This document shows positions 7,810 to 15,503 of a stretch of 55,093 nt of DNA, one piece after another (positions within the stretch are counted from its first letter, which is position 1; each line of letters starts with the position of its first letter). A program made the translations under genes and the position numbers. Source of the stretch: Streptococcus parasanguinis (GTDB taxonomy: Bacteria > Bacillota > Bacilli > Lactobacillales > Streptococcaceae); contig JAGZZN010000005.1 in NCBI GenBank assembly GCA_018377375.1, positions 1-55,093 on the forward strand, in the 5' to 3' direction. The notes under the pieces are model-generated. The model worked only from the letters and a program-made list of their open reading frames with translations. It was not told the origin of the DNA and searched no databases.

Positions 7810-7841
7810 GTAAGCGATATTGTACAGAAAAGAGAAATGTT

Positions 7842-9221
7842 ATGCCAAATTATGCCATTATTTTAGCAGCGGGGAAAGGTACCCGTATGAAATCTGATCT
7901 GCCTAAGGTTCTTCACAAGGTTGCAGGGATCTCTATGTTGGAGCATGTCTTCCGTAGTGTTGGAGCTATCTCACCTGAGAAGACGGTAACGATTGTGGGC
8001 CACAAGGCGGAATTGGTGGAGCAAGTCTTAGCGGGACAAACAGAGTTTGTTAAGCAAACAGAGCAATTAGGAACTGGTCATGCGGTTATGATGGCGGAGC
8101 CAGTCTTGGAAGGCCTTGAAGGGCATACTCTTGTCATCGCAGGAGATACTCCCTTGATTACGGGTGAAAGCCTCAAACACTTGATCGACTTTCATATCAA
8201 CCACAAAAATGTGGCAACCATTTTGACAGCCGAAGCAGCCAATCCATTTGGCTATGGTCGGATTGTCCGCAATGATAATGCGGAAGTGCTTCGAATCGTC
8301 GAGCAAAAGGATGCGACAGATTTTGAAAAACAAATCAAAGAAATCAATACAGGAACTTATGTCTTTGACAATGCGCGCCTCTTTGAAGCTTTGAAAAATA
8401 TCAATACCAACAATGCCCAAGGTGAATACTATATCACAGATGTCATCGGCATTTTCCGTGAGGCTGGTGAAAAAGTCGGGGCCTATACGCTCAAAGATTT
8501 TGATGAAAGTCTCGGGGTCAATGACCGCGTGGCCCTTGCAACAGCAGAAGGCATCATGCGTCGTCGCATTAACCAAGCCCACATGGTTAATGGGGTGAGC
8601 TTTGTCAATCCAGATGCGGCCTATATCGATGTCGATGTTGAGATCGCATCAGAAGTGCAAATCGAAGCCAATGTTACCCTAAAAGGGCACACAAAAGTTG
8701 GGGCTGAAACAGTCTTAACCAATGGAACCTATATTGTGGATAGTGAAATTGGGGCAGGTGCCGTTATTACCAACTCCATGATTGAAGAGAGCACGGTAGC
8801 CGATGGCGTAACGGTAGGACCATATGCTCATATTCGCCCAGCTTCTAGCCTTGCCAAAGATGTCCATATTGGAAACTTTGTCGAAGTCAAAGGTTCGTCT
8901 ATTGGCGAAAATACCAAAGCTGGTCATTTGACCTACATCGGCAACTGTGAAGTCGGCAGCAACGTTAACTTTGGTGCAGGAACCATCACAGTGAATTATG
9001 ATGGCCAACATAAGTTTAAAACAACGATTGGAAACAATGTCTTTGTCGGCTCCAATTCGACGATTATTGCGCCAGTTGAATTAGGCGACAATTCCTTAGT
9101 CGGTGCTGGATCAACCATTACCAAGGATGTACCAGCTGATGCGATTGCGATTGGTCGTGGCCGTCAAGTGAATAAAGAAGAGTATGCCCTTCGCTTGCCA
9201 CACCATCCTAAAAATAAATAG
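7842..9221 (+). CDS. glmU: Bifunctional UDP-GlcNAc pyrophosphorylase / GlcN-1-P acetyltransferase
   Basis: 459 aa, the usual GlmU length. The N-terminal uridylyltransferase domain starts with the signature LAAGKGTRMKS (about residues 7-17). The C-terminal half (from about 250) is a left-handed beta-helix of hexapeptide repeats carrying the acetyltransferase site (GPYAHIRP, HIGNFVEVK, AGHLTYIGN, NFGAGTITVNYDG). It makes UDP-GlcNAc, the precursor for peptidoglycan and wall polymers. It heads the operon glmU-nudF-macP-mtnN, with a 9-nt gap to nudF, a streptococcal order that ties precursor supply to wall-synthase control. Confidence 0.97.
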   Translation: MPNYAIILAAGKGTRMKSDLPKVLHKVAGISMLEHVFRSVGAISPEKTVTIVGHKAELVEQVLAGQTEFVKQTEQLGTGHAVMMAEPVLEGLEGHTLVIAGDTPLITGESLKHLIDFHINHKNVATILTAEAANPFGYGRIVRNDNAEVLRIVEQKDATDFEKQIKEINTGTYVFDNARLFEALKNINTNNAQGEYYITDVIGIFREAGEKVGAYTLKDFDESLGVNDRVALATAEGIMRRRINQAHMVNGVSFVNPDAAYIDVDVEIASEVQIEANVTLKGHTKVGAETVLTNGTYIVDSEIGAGAVITNSMIEESTVADGVTVGPYAHIRPASSLAKDVHIGNFVEVKGSSIGENTKAGHLTYIGNCEVGSNVNFGAGTITVNYDGQHKFKTTIGNNVFVGSNSTIIAPVELGDNSLVGAGSTITKDVPADAIAIGRGRQVNKEEYALRLPHHPKNK

Positions 9222-9230
9222 GAGATTCTC

Positions 9231-9776
9231 ATGCAATTTGAAGAAAAAACCATTGAGCGCAAGGAGATTTATCAGGGACCAATTTTCCAAGTGGTCACTG
9301 ATCAAGTAGAACTCCCCGCTGGAAAAGGCCAAGCGCAGCGTGATTTAATCTTCCATAACGGAGCAGTAGCGGTTTTGCCGATCACAGAAGATGGGAAGAC
9401 GATCTTGGTCAAACAGTACCGCAAGGCGATCGAGAGGACTTCTGTAGAGATCCCAGCAGGGAAGTTGGAAAAGGGTGAAAATGCGGAGCCTCAAGCAGCT
9501 GCTCTGCGAGAATTGGAAGAAGAAATTGGCTACACAGCGGATCTAGAGTTGTTGTATGATTTTTATTCAGCCATTGGATTTTGTAATGAGCGGATCAAAC
9601 TTTATGGTGCGACCAACTTGAAAAAGGTGGAAAATCCACGTCCACAAGATGCGGATGAGACCTTAGAGTTATTAGAAGTGACCTTGAAGGAAGCGAAAGA
9701 TTTGATCCAAACTGGCGAAATCTGTGATGCTAAGACCATCATGGCTATCCAATATTGGGACTTAATCAATAAATAG
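9231..9776 (+). CDS. nudF: ADP-ribose pyrophosphatase-type Nudix hydrolase
   Basis: 181-aa Nudix enzyme. The beta-strand region VKQYRKAIER and the box core GKLEKGE...RELEEEIGY (about residues 77-101) match the ADP-ribose/sugar-nucleotide pyrophosphatase family. It probably hydrolyses ADP-ribose to AMP and ribose-5-phosphate. RBS GGAG lies before the ATG at 9231. It is second in the glmU operon, with 11 nt to macP. Substrate is inferred from family resemblance and conserved gene order. Confidence 0.88.
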   Translation: MQFEEKTIERKEIYQGPIFQVVTDQVELPAGKGQAQRDLIFHNGAVAVLPITEDGKTILVKQYRKAIERTSVEIPAGKLEKGENAEPQAAALRELEEEIGYTADLELLYDFYSAIGFCNERIKLYGATNLKKVENPRPQDADETLELLEVTLKEAKDLIQTGEICDAKTIMAIQYWDLINK

Positions 9777-9787
9777 AGGAGGATCCG

Positions 9788-10123
9788 ATGGGAAAACCTT
9801 TATTAACCGATGAAATGATTGAACGAGCAAGGCGAGGTGAGGACATCACCGGTCCTAATATGGTCGATGCTGAAGAAACGAAGATTATTCGGACAGACCA
9901 CAGAGGATTTGGCTACGAACGTCCTATGAGAGAGAGTCGTATGGAGCGTCCACAGGAGAGCTATTCTCAGGATACTGTGCAGATCCAAGTGGAGCCCACA
10001 GTGACCAAGAGTCGTCGCATTGAAGAACGCAAACAAAGTGTGGTCCAATCCAAACTCAATAAGATTTTGTTCTGGATCATTGTGCTCCTCATTGCCTTGA
10101 TCATTGCTATTTGGCGTCTATAG
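9788..10123 (+). CDS. macP: MacP, membrane activator of class A PBP2a
   Basis: 111-aa bitopic protein with the streptococcal MacP opening MGKPLLTDEMIERA and a single C-terminal TM helix (about residues 91-110). The middle is a basic, disordered linker. In pneumococcus, MacP activates the peptidoglycan synthase PBP2a and is phosphorylated by kinase StkP on a Thr near residue 32. The corresponding residue here is probably T31 (E-T-K-I-I). The position between nudF and mtnN matches the pneumococcal order. AGGAGG at 9777-9782 sets the start. Confidence 0.9.
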   Translation: MGKPLLTDEMIERARRGEDITGPNMVDAEETKIIRTDHRGFGYERPMRESRMERPQESYSQDTVQIQVEPTVTKSRRIEERKQSVVQSKLNKILFWIIVLLIALIIAIWRL

Positions 10124-10147
10124 GGTCGTCACAAGGAGAGAAATGAC

Positions 10148-10840
10148 ATGAAAATTGGAATTATCGCAGCCATGCCCCAGGAGTTGAAGATCTTGGTTGA
10201 AGCCCTTGAAAATGGGGAAAAGCATCTGCGTCTTGGAAAAGTCTACTATACAGGATCAATTGGACGCCATGAGGTCGTTTTGGTGGAAAGTGGTATCGGA
10301 AAAGTCATGTCTGCTATGAGTGTAGCAGTCTTGTCCAATGATTTCAAAGTGGAAGCCATTATCAATACGGGTTCTGCAGGTGCCGTTGCACCGGGAATGG
10401 CCGTTGGGGATATCGTCCTTGCGGACAAATTGGCCTATCATGATGTGGATGTGACTGCCTTTGGTTATAAGTATGGTCAAATGGCAGGTCAACCACTTTA
10501 CTTTGAATCCAGTCGCTATTTCGTATCAGAAATGAAAAAAGTTCTGGAAGAAGAGGCTGCGACCACACATGTGGGCTTGATTACAACAGGAGATAGCTTT
10601 ATCGCGAGTGAAGAAAAAGTCGCAGCGATTCGGGAGCATTTCCCAGAAGTCTTGGCAGTTGAGATGGAAGGGGCAGCCGTTGCCCAAGCCGCACACGCAG
10701 CTGGACGTCCTTTCATGGTCATTCGAGCTATGAGTGATACGGCAGATCACGCAGCCAATATCTCTTTTGATGAATTTATCGTAGGGGCTGGCGAACGCTC
10801 TGCTCGAACCCTGATTACCTTCTTAAAGAGATTGGTGTAA
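10148..10840 (+). CDS. mtnN: 5'-methylthioadenosine/S-adenosylhomocysteine nucleosidase
   Basis: 230 aa, normal MTAN length. It shows the opening MKIGIIAAMPQEL (catalytic Glu about residue 12), GKVMSAMS, the INTGSAG phosphorylase-fold motif (about 75-81), VEMEGAAVAQ (substrate-binding Met-Glu about 173) and RAMSDTAD with the catalytic Asp (about 197). It cleaves MTA and SAH to adenine plus the thiosugar, feeding methionine salvage and AI-2 production through LuxS. It is the last gene of the glmU operon and is followed by a hairpin terminator. Confidence 0.95.
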   Translation: MKIGIIAAMPQELKILVEALENGEKHLRLGKVYYTGSIGRHEVVLVESGIGKVMSAMSVAVLSNDFKVEAIINTGSAGAVAPGMAVGDIVLADKLAYHDVDVTAFGYKYGQMAGQPLYFESSRYFVSEMKKVLEEEAATTHVGLITTGDSFIASEEKVAAIREHFPEVLAVEMEGAAVAQAAHAAGRPFMVIRAMSDTADHAANISFDEFIVGAGERSARTLITFLKRLV

Positions 10841-10874
10841 AATAAACAATAGAGCCAAGGAATATCTTATGATA

Positions 10875-10933
10875 GAAGTGGGACGAAGAATGAAGTTCGA
10901 TTCAATTTCATTTCCAGTCCCTCTTCTTTTTTT
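10875..10933 (+). terminator. Long-stem terminator after mtnN
   Basis: GAAGTGGGAC (10875-10884) pairs with GTCCCTCTTC (10917-10926), with an inner AATGAA/TTTCATT helix, followed by seven T. The outer arms echo the GTGGGAC arm of element A, so it may be a derived copy. Confidence 0.75.
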
Positions 10934-10966
10934 GAAGCTGATTTTTTTAGAAATAGGGTGTTTTCA

Positions 10967-10975
10967 TGCTATAAT
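10967..10975 (+). promoter_or_regulatory. nth promoter (extended -10)
   Basis: TGC-TATAAT with TATAAT at 10970-10975, 27 nt before the nth ATG. Confidence 0.6.
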
Positions 10976-11002
10976 AAAGTCTAGTAATGTAAAGGAGAAA
11001 TT

Positions 11003-11626
11003 ATGGTTTTATCAAAGAAACGGGCACGCCATGTGATTGAAGAAATTATTGCTCTCTTTCCAGATGCTAAGCCAAGTTTGGATTTTCGCAACCATTTTGA
11101 ATTACTAGTAGCAGTCATGCTCTCAGCTCAGACGACAGACGCGGCTGTTAACAAAGCGACACCAGGTTTGTTTGCGGCTTTTCCAACCCCACAAGCTATG
11201 GCAGCAGCCAGTGAAGCCGCTATCGCCAAGCATATTTCTAAATTAGGCCTCTATCGAAATAAGGCCAAATTTCTCAAAAAATGTGCCCAGCAATTGCTAG
11301 ATAACTTTGATGGTCAAGTGCCTCAGACTCGCGAAGAGTTAGAAAGCCTGACAGGAGTAGGCCGCAAGACAGCAAATGTCGTTATGAGTGTAGGATTTGG
11401 TATTCCAGCCTTTGCTGTCGATACCCATGTGGAGCGGATCTGCAAGCACCATGATATCGTCAAGAAATCAGCGACGCCATTGGAAGTTGAAAAGCGGGTC
11501 ATGGATGTTCTACCAAAGAGCGAATGGCTAGCGGCCCATCAAGCCATGATTTATTTTGGACGGGCCATCTGCCATCCTAAAAATCCTGAATGTGACCAGT
11601 ACCCACAACTCTATCATTTTGATTAG
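11003..11626 (+). CDS. nth: Endonuclease III (DNA glycosylase/AP lyase)
   Basis: 207 aa. It has the helix-hairpin-helix segment LTGVGRKTANVV (about residues 112-123) with the catalytic Lys, and the downstream catalytic Asp in AVDTHVERI (about 137). It excises oxidised pyrimidines in base-excision repair. The C-terminal Fe-S loop is incomplete: C-x6-C is present (CHPKNPEC), but the last two Cys positions read Tyr and His. The cluster is therefore probably absent. It is monocistronic, with its own promoter and terminator. A diverged remnant of a second nth 3' end lies at 14257-14316. Confidence 0.93.
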   Translation: MVLSKKRARHVIEEIIALFPDAKPSLDFRNHFELLVAVMLSAQTTDAAVNKATPGLFAAFPTPQAMAAASEAAIAKHISKLGLYRNKAKFLKKCAQQLLDNFDGQVPQTREELESLTGVGRKTANVVMSVGFGIPAFAVDTHVERICKHHDIVKKSATPLEVEKRVMDVLPKSEWLAAHQAMIYFGRAICHPKNPECDQYPQLYHFD

Positions 11627-11635
11627 GAATCAGTT

Positions 11636-11666
11636 CCTCTGCTAGAAAGTGCAGAGGTTCCTTTTT
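11636..11666 (+). terminator. nth terminator
   Basis: CCTCTGC-tagaaagt-GCAGAGG followed by TTCCTTTTT, 10 nt after the nth stop. The remaining 170 nt to the next promoter are AT-rich with no ORF. Confidence 0.85.
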
Positions 11667-11834
11667 GCGCTGAAACGTATATTTATTAAAAGGATTGAAA
11701 GGTGATTTCTTTGTTGGATCTGGTGGTAGGTGCCTAGATTCCCCTATCAGGCTTCTTTGAGATCGATTTCAAGATGCTTTTTCTTTATATCTTATTATAT
11801 TCATTCAGAAAAAACGAACTTTTTTAAAATAAAT

Positions 11835-11863
11835 TTGGTTTTTTTTAAGAAATAGTGTATAAT
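11835..11863 (+). promoter_or_regulatory. Promoter of the oligopeptide-binding protein gene
   Basis: TTGGTT (11835-11840), 17-bp spacer, TATAAT (11858-11863), 30 nt before the ATG, in a very AT-rich stretch. Confidence 0.7.
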
Positions 11864-11892
11864 GGTAGAAAATCTAACATAAGGAGATAGTG

Positions 11893-13860
11893 ATGAAAGC
11901 AAAAAAACTGTTAGCTCTTGCAGGAGTTTCTGTTGCAGGTGCCTTTTTCTTAGCAGCGTGTGGCGGTGGTAGTAGCAATCAAGCAACTTACTCATTCGTC
12001 TATTCAGCAGATCCAAATACCTTGGATTACATCGCTGCAACTCGTACAACAACTTCAGATGTCACAAGTAACCTTGTAGATGGTCTTCTTGAAAATGACC
12101 AATACGGAAACTTTGTGCCAAGTCTAGCAGAAGATTGGACTGTCTCTGAAGATGGATTAACCTATACTTACAAACTTCGTAAGGATGCCAAATGGTATAC
12201 GAGTGAGGGTGAGGAATATGGTGATGTAACGGCTCAAGACTTTGTGACAGGGATCAAACACGCGGTTGAGTCAAAATCAGAAGGCCTCTTCTTGATTCAA
12301 AATTCGATCAAAGGTTTGGATGCCTACGTAAAAGGGGAAACCAAAGACTTTAACACGGTTGGAGTCAAAGCTTTAGATGACCACACCATCCAATATACCT
12401 TGGTCCGTCCAGAAAGCTTCTGGAACTCCAAAACAACTTCAGGTGTTCTTTTCCCAGTCAATGCTAAGTTCTTAGAATCTCAAGGAAAAGATTTTGGTTC
12501 TTTGAAACCTAGCAGCATCTTATACAATGGTCCATATTATTTGAAATCATTGACTTCAAAATCTGAGATTGAATTAGTCAAGAACAAAGACTATTACGAT
12601 GCGAAAAATGTTCATATCGACAATGTCAAATTGACCTTTAATGATGGATCAAACCCAGATGCAATCATTAAAAACTTTGAAAAAGGTCAATACTCCTTTG
12701 CATCTGTTATGCCAAATAGCTCAACTTATAAGAGTGTCAAGAAAAACTTTGGCGACAACATTGTCTACGGTTTGCAATTGGGAACATCCTACTATCTTGG
12801 ATTCAACTTGGACCGTCAAAAGTATGACCATACAGCCAAAACAACGGATGAACAAAAAGCTTATACCAAGAAAGCAATCTTGAACAAGGACTTCCGTCAA
12901 GCAGTGAACTTTGCCTTTGACCGCAAATCTTATGCGGCACAAGTATCTGGATCTGATGCGGCTGAAAATACCCTTCGTAGCACCTTGGTACCACCAACTT
13001 ATGTCCAAGTCAATGGAGAAGATTTTGGTAAGGTCGTTGAAAAACAATTGGTTACCTATGGGGATCAATGGAAGGGTGTGAGCCTGGCCGATGGTCAAAC
13101 GAGCCTTTACAACCCAGAAAAAGCCAAAGCTTCATTTGCGAAAGCCAAAGCTGAATTGCAAAAACAAGGCGTTCAATTCCCAATTCATTTGGACTACATT
13201 GTCAGCCAAGTGGACAACAGCATGGTCCAACAAGCTAGCTCCTTCAAACAATCTGTAGAGTCAGCGCTTGGTGCAGACAATGTCGTTGTAGACCTTCAAA
13301 AGGTATCGGATGACGATTTCCAAAATATCACCTACTTCAGTGATACAGCTGCTGCGAGAGATTACGATATCTCAGGCGGTGGTTGGGCCCCTGACTACCA
13401 AGACCCATCGACTTACCTTGAAAGTATCAGCCCAGTAAATGGTTCTGTCTTCTACTATCTTGGTATTGATGCAGGTTCAAACAACCCAGCCATTGCAGCA
13501 GTTGGTTTGGATCAATACGCCAACATGTTGAAAGATGCCGATGCTGAATTGTTGGATCAAGCAAAACGCTACGAAAAATATGCAGCAGCGCAAGCTTGGT
13601 TGACAGATAGCTCGATTACGCTTCCAACTGTTTCTAATGGTGGTGCTCCAATGCTTCAACGGACCGTACCATACAGCCGTGCGGCTTCATGGGTTGGTAC
13701 AAAAGGAACAGGAACATTCTACAAATACCTTGAAATGTCTAAAGATGTTGTCACAACAAAAGACTTTAACAAGGCCAAAGAAGAATGGTTGAAGAAAAAA
13801 GCAGAATCCAATAAAAAAGCTCAAGAAGATCTCAAAGATCACATTGAGAAGAAAAAATAA
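11893..13860 (+). CDS. Oligopeptide-binding lipoprotein (AmiA/AliA/AliB family)
   Basis: 655-aa extracellular solute-binding protein, family 5. The lipoprotein signal ends at lipobox L-A-A-C with Cys23, after a hydrophobic stretch. The SBP_bac_5 core follows (LVDGLLENDQYGNFVPSLAEDW near residue 60, then NFAFDRKSY near 340), and the C-terminus is Lys-rich. Such proteins capture peptides for the AmiCDEF permease and sense peptides from neighbours. AAGGAG at 11881-11886 favours ATG 11893 over GTG 11890. It stands alone without permease genes, as AliA/AliB-type orphan receptors do. Which Ami/Ali paralogue it is cannot be decided here. Confidence 0.92.
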   Translation: MKAKKLLALAGVSVAGAFFLAACGGGSSNQATYSFVYSADPNTLDYIAATRTTTSDVTSNLVDGLLENDQYGNFVPSLAEDWTVSEDGLTYTYKLRKDAKWYTSEGEEYGDVTAQDFVTGIKHAVESKSEGLFLIQNSIKGLDAYVKGETKDFNTVGVKALDDHTIQYTLVRPESFWNSKTTSGVLFPVNAKFLESQGKDFGSLKPSSILYNGPYYLKSLTSKSEIELVKNKDYYDAKNVHIDNVKLTFNDGSNPDAIIKNFEKGQYSFASVMPNSSTYKSVKKNFGDNIVYGLQLGTSYYLGFNLDRQKYDHTAKTTDEQKAYTKKAILNKDFRQAVNFAFDRKSYAAQVSGSDAAENTLRSTLVPPTYVQVNGEDFGKVVEKQLVTYGDQWKGVSLADGQTSLYNPEKAKASFAKAKAELQKQGVQFPIHLDYIVSQVDNSMVQQASSFKQSVESALGADNVVVDLQKVSDDDFQNITYFSDTAAARDYDISGGGWAPDYQDPSTYLESISPVNGSVFYYLGIDAGSNNPAIAAVGLDQYANMLKDADAELLDQAKRYEKYAAAQAWLTDSSITLPTVSNGGAPMLQRTVPYSRAASWVGTKGTGTFYKYLEMSKDVVTTKDFNKAKEEWLKKKAESNKKAQEDLKDHIEKKK

Positions 13861-13901
13861 AAAAATCAATCATTGGTCTATCAATGAGGATAAAAAAAGT
13901 C

Positions 13902-14030
13902 GAGGCTGGGACAAAAGTCCTAGCCTCTCAATTGTTTCTGGATTGTCGAGCAAGACGCAGTGGTTGAGTGGTCTCTACTACGCTGATTTCATCAGCTTTT
14001 ACAGCCCTACTCAACTGTGCGGAGGTGGGA
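13902..14030 (+). repeat. Element A, copy 2 (truncated at right end)
   Basis: It begins with the terminator-like hairpin GAGGCTGGGAC-aaaa-GTCCTAGCCTC (13902-13927), which probably also ends the oligopeptide-binding gene. The central ACTCAAC stem and GCTGAT/ATCAGC palindrome follow. It breaks off at GGTGGGAC, exactly where thioesterase coding sequence begins; the right-hand hairpin is missing. Confidence 0.88.
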
Positions 14031-14233
14031 CGCTCCAGTCTTCTATCAACTATTTGAAAGCTGGAAATCTAGGGGATGTCCTAACCATCAGGGGGGAATG
14101 TGTCCATCAAGGTCGTACAACCTGTGTCGTCGATGTAGATATCACCAACCAAGATGGCCGAAATGTCTGCAAGGCAACCTTCACCATGTTTGTCACAGGC
14201 CAACGATCTGAAGATAGACAGGTGAGGATATAA
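14030..14233 (+). pseudogene. 3' fragment of a PaaI-family thioesterase gene
   Basis: 67 codons open from the repeat boundary to TAA at 14231. The translation starts TLQSSINYLKAGNLGD and continues with a hot-dog-fold pattern: LTIRGECVHQGRTTCVVDV, then NVCKATFTMFVTGQ. This is the C-terminal half of a PaaI-type acyl-CoA thioesterase. The N-terminal half with its start codon and RBS is replaced by element A. The reading frame is still intact, so loss looks recent or the end is constrained. It is unlikely to be expressed as protein. Confidence 0.8.
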
Positions 14234-14256
14234 AAGAAAGAATGAGTAGATAGTTA

Positions 14257-14316
14257 CATCCCAAAAATCCCGAGTGTGATCACTATCCGCAACTCTATAA
14301 CTTTAAAGACATTTGA
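14257..14316 (+). pseudogene. Remnant of a second nth gene (last 20 codons)
   Basis: The frame from 14257 reads HPKNPECDHYPQLYNFKDI then stop. This closely matches the C-terminus of the intact Nth at 11003-11626 (HPKNPECDQYPQLYHFD). Codons differ at many synonymous sites, so it is an older paralogue or the resident locus replaced by another copy, not a fresh duplication. The rest of the gene is gone. Confidence 0.75.
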
Positions 14317-14343
14317 AAAGCGAGGTCTGATGACTTCGCTTTT
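14316..14343. terminator. Bidirectional terminator
   Basis: AAAAGCGA / TCGCTTTT stem (14316-14323 / 14336-14343), with A tract and T tract on opposite sides. It lies between the nth remnant and the converging XRE gene, whose stop codon it overlaps. Confidence 0.8.
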
Positions 14344-14935
14344 ATTTGATAGGGAAGAAAGTAAGTAAGAGCCAAGAAAACAACAGAGCAATAGCGCCAA
14401 TTCCAAGGCTAAATAGAATAGGAAGGATGATTCTTTGGTAGGGAGCTTTACCTCTTTCTTCGGCTTCTTCAATCTCGCTCAGACTGCGTCCTTGTTCATA
14501 GGCGACAATCTGGCGATAAGTACGAAGATTATGCTTTTTCTTGAATTTCTCAATGCGTAGGGCGTAGAACATTGTGATAGCATAAATCAAGCAACTAATA
14601 GCGATACCGAACCATTCCAGATAAAGTATTAGAGGAATCATTATTATAGGACTTCCAATTAGTAAAATGGTAAAAACCACTCCATCTTTTTGATAGCTCA
14701 TAAATTCTTGGTCGTGAATAATTTGTTTCATGGTTTCTAAATCTCCTTTGACTAGTTTGTCCAATGACACTTCAAAGACCTTGCTCAGTAAAAGCAGGTT
14801 TTGAATATCAGGGTAGGTTGCTCCGCGTTCCCAGTTGGAAATGGATTGACGGCTGACAAAGATGATTTCAGCCAAATCATCTTGAGATAAATTTTTCTCT
14901 TTACGATAGTGCTGGATCTGCTTTCCGACTTGCAT
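14342..14935 (-). CDS. XRE-family regulator with C-terminal membrane domain
   Basis: 197 aa. The N-terminal HTH_3 domain (about residues 5-60) includes LSQDDLAEIIFVSRQSISNWERG and is followed by a linker. Two hydrophobic hairpins at about 83-120 and a C-terminal TM pair near 170-195 suggest a membrane-anchored DNA-binding protein. Streptococci carry several such regulators, often next to the genes they control; no partner is obvious here. GAGGAAAT precedes the ATG, and a -10 TATAAT (minus strand, 14967-14972) lies upstream. The signal it senses is unknown. Confidence 0.85.
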   Translation of the reverse strand: MQVGKQIQHYRKEKNLSQDDLAEIIFVSRQSISNWERGATYPDIQNLLLLSKVFEVSLDKLVKGDLETMKQIIHDQEFMSYQKDGVVFTILLIGSPIIMIPLILYLEWFGIAISCLIYAITMFYALRIEKFKKKHNLRTYRQIVAYEQGRSLSEIEEAEERGKAPYQRIILPILFSLGIGAIALLFSWLLLTFFPIK

Positions 14936-15078
14936 AAGATTTCCTCGCTTTCTGATTTCATTCTACCTAATTATACAAAAAATGGCTATCAAAGTTCTTT
15001 GACATGCTGATTTCATGGGCTTTAGCAAAGGTTTCTGTCACTGGATTTACAGGTCTGTCAATTTATATTTACTTACTG

Positions 15079-15104
15079 AAAAAGAGGCCAACAACCTCCT
15101 TTTT
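15079..15104 (-). terminator. Probable terminator of the exoA-VOC unit
   Basis: On the minus strand, an AAAGGAGG arm pairs with CCTCTTT (one bulge), followed by T residues. It lies immediately downstream of the VOC stop at 15106. The rest of 14936-15105 shows only the XRE promoter. Confidence 0.6.
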
Positions 15105-15105
15105 C

Positions 15106-15492
15106 TTATTCACTAAATCTTAAAAAATAGCCATCTGGATCTAAAACTGCAAATTCATGAGGATAGATATAATGGTCGCCAACACGAAATTCTCTTTTGG
15201 TCAAAGGACGATGAATGGGATAGTCAGCTTCCAGCAGTTTTTGGTGGAGCTGAGGAACATCCTCAATGCCAAAGGAAATATTGATACCACGCCCGAAAGG
15301 ATAAGTCAGCTGAGCTAATTCTTCTGCATCGCCTTCTTCTAACATGAGTTGGCAGTCTTCAAGGGAGAGGAAGAGAAATTTTTCCTCGGGGCGTTCGTAT
15401 TCGACAGAGAAGCCCAGCAAGTCGCAGTAGAAGGAGCGCGACTTTTCGATGTTGGATACCACAAATTCGGGGATGACAGCTTGATAGTCCAT
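15106..15492 (-). CDS. VOC-superfamily protein (glyoxalase/bleomycin-resistance-like)
   Basis: 128-aa protein with two paired beta-alpha-beta-beta-beta modules. The first is IPEFVVSNIEKSRSFYCDLLGFSVEY and the second has FGIEDVPQLHQKLLEA, ending in EFAVLDPDGYFLRFSE. The terminal Asp-Pro-Asp-Gly-x-x-Leu-x-Phe is the usual VOC signature. Members include metal-dependent lyases, dioxygenases and drug-binding proteins; the function here is open. It sits 11 nt downstream of exoA on the same strand and is probably co-transcribed. Confidence 0.85.
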   Translation of the reverse strand: MDYQAVIPEFVVSNIEKSRSFYCDLLGFSVEYERPEEKFLFLSLEDCQLMLEEGDAEELAQLTYPFGRGINISFGIEDVPQLHQKLLEADYPIHRPLTKREFRVGDHYIYPHEFAVLDPDGYFLRFSE

Positions 15493-15503
15493 TAGCTTTC
15501 TCC

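Noticed and set aside
8067..8582. Long minus-strand open frame inside glmU (171 codons), and similar frames inside cshA and prfC
   Set aside because: They lie wholly within well-supported genes, lack an RBS and resemble no family; they are codon-bias shadows.
15005..15030. Short similarity of GCTGATTTCATGGGCTTTAG to the centre of element A
   Set aside because: Only about 20 nt match and neither the outer stems nor flanking hairpins are present; chance or an undetectable relic.
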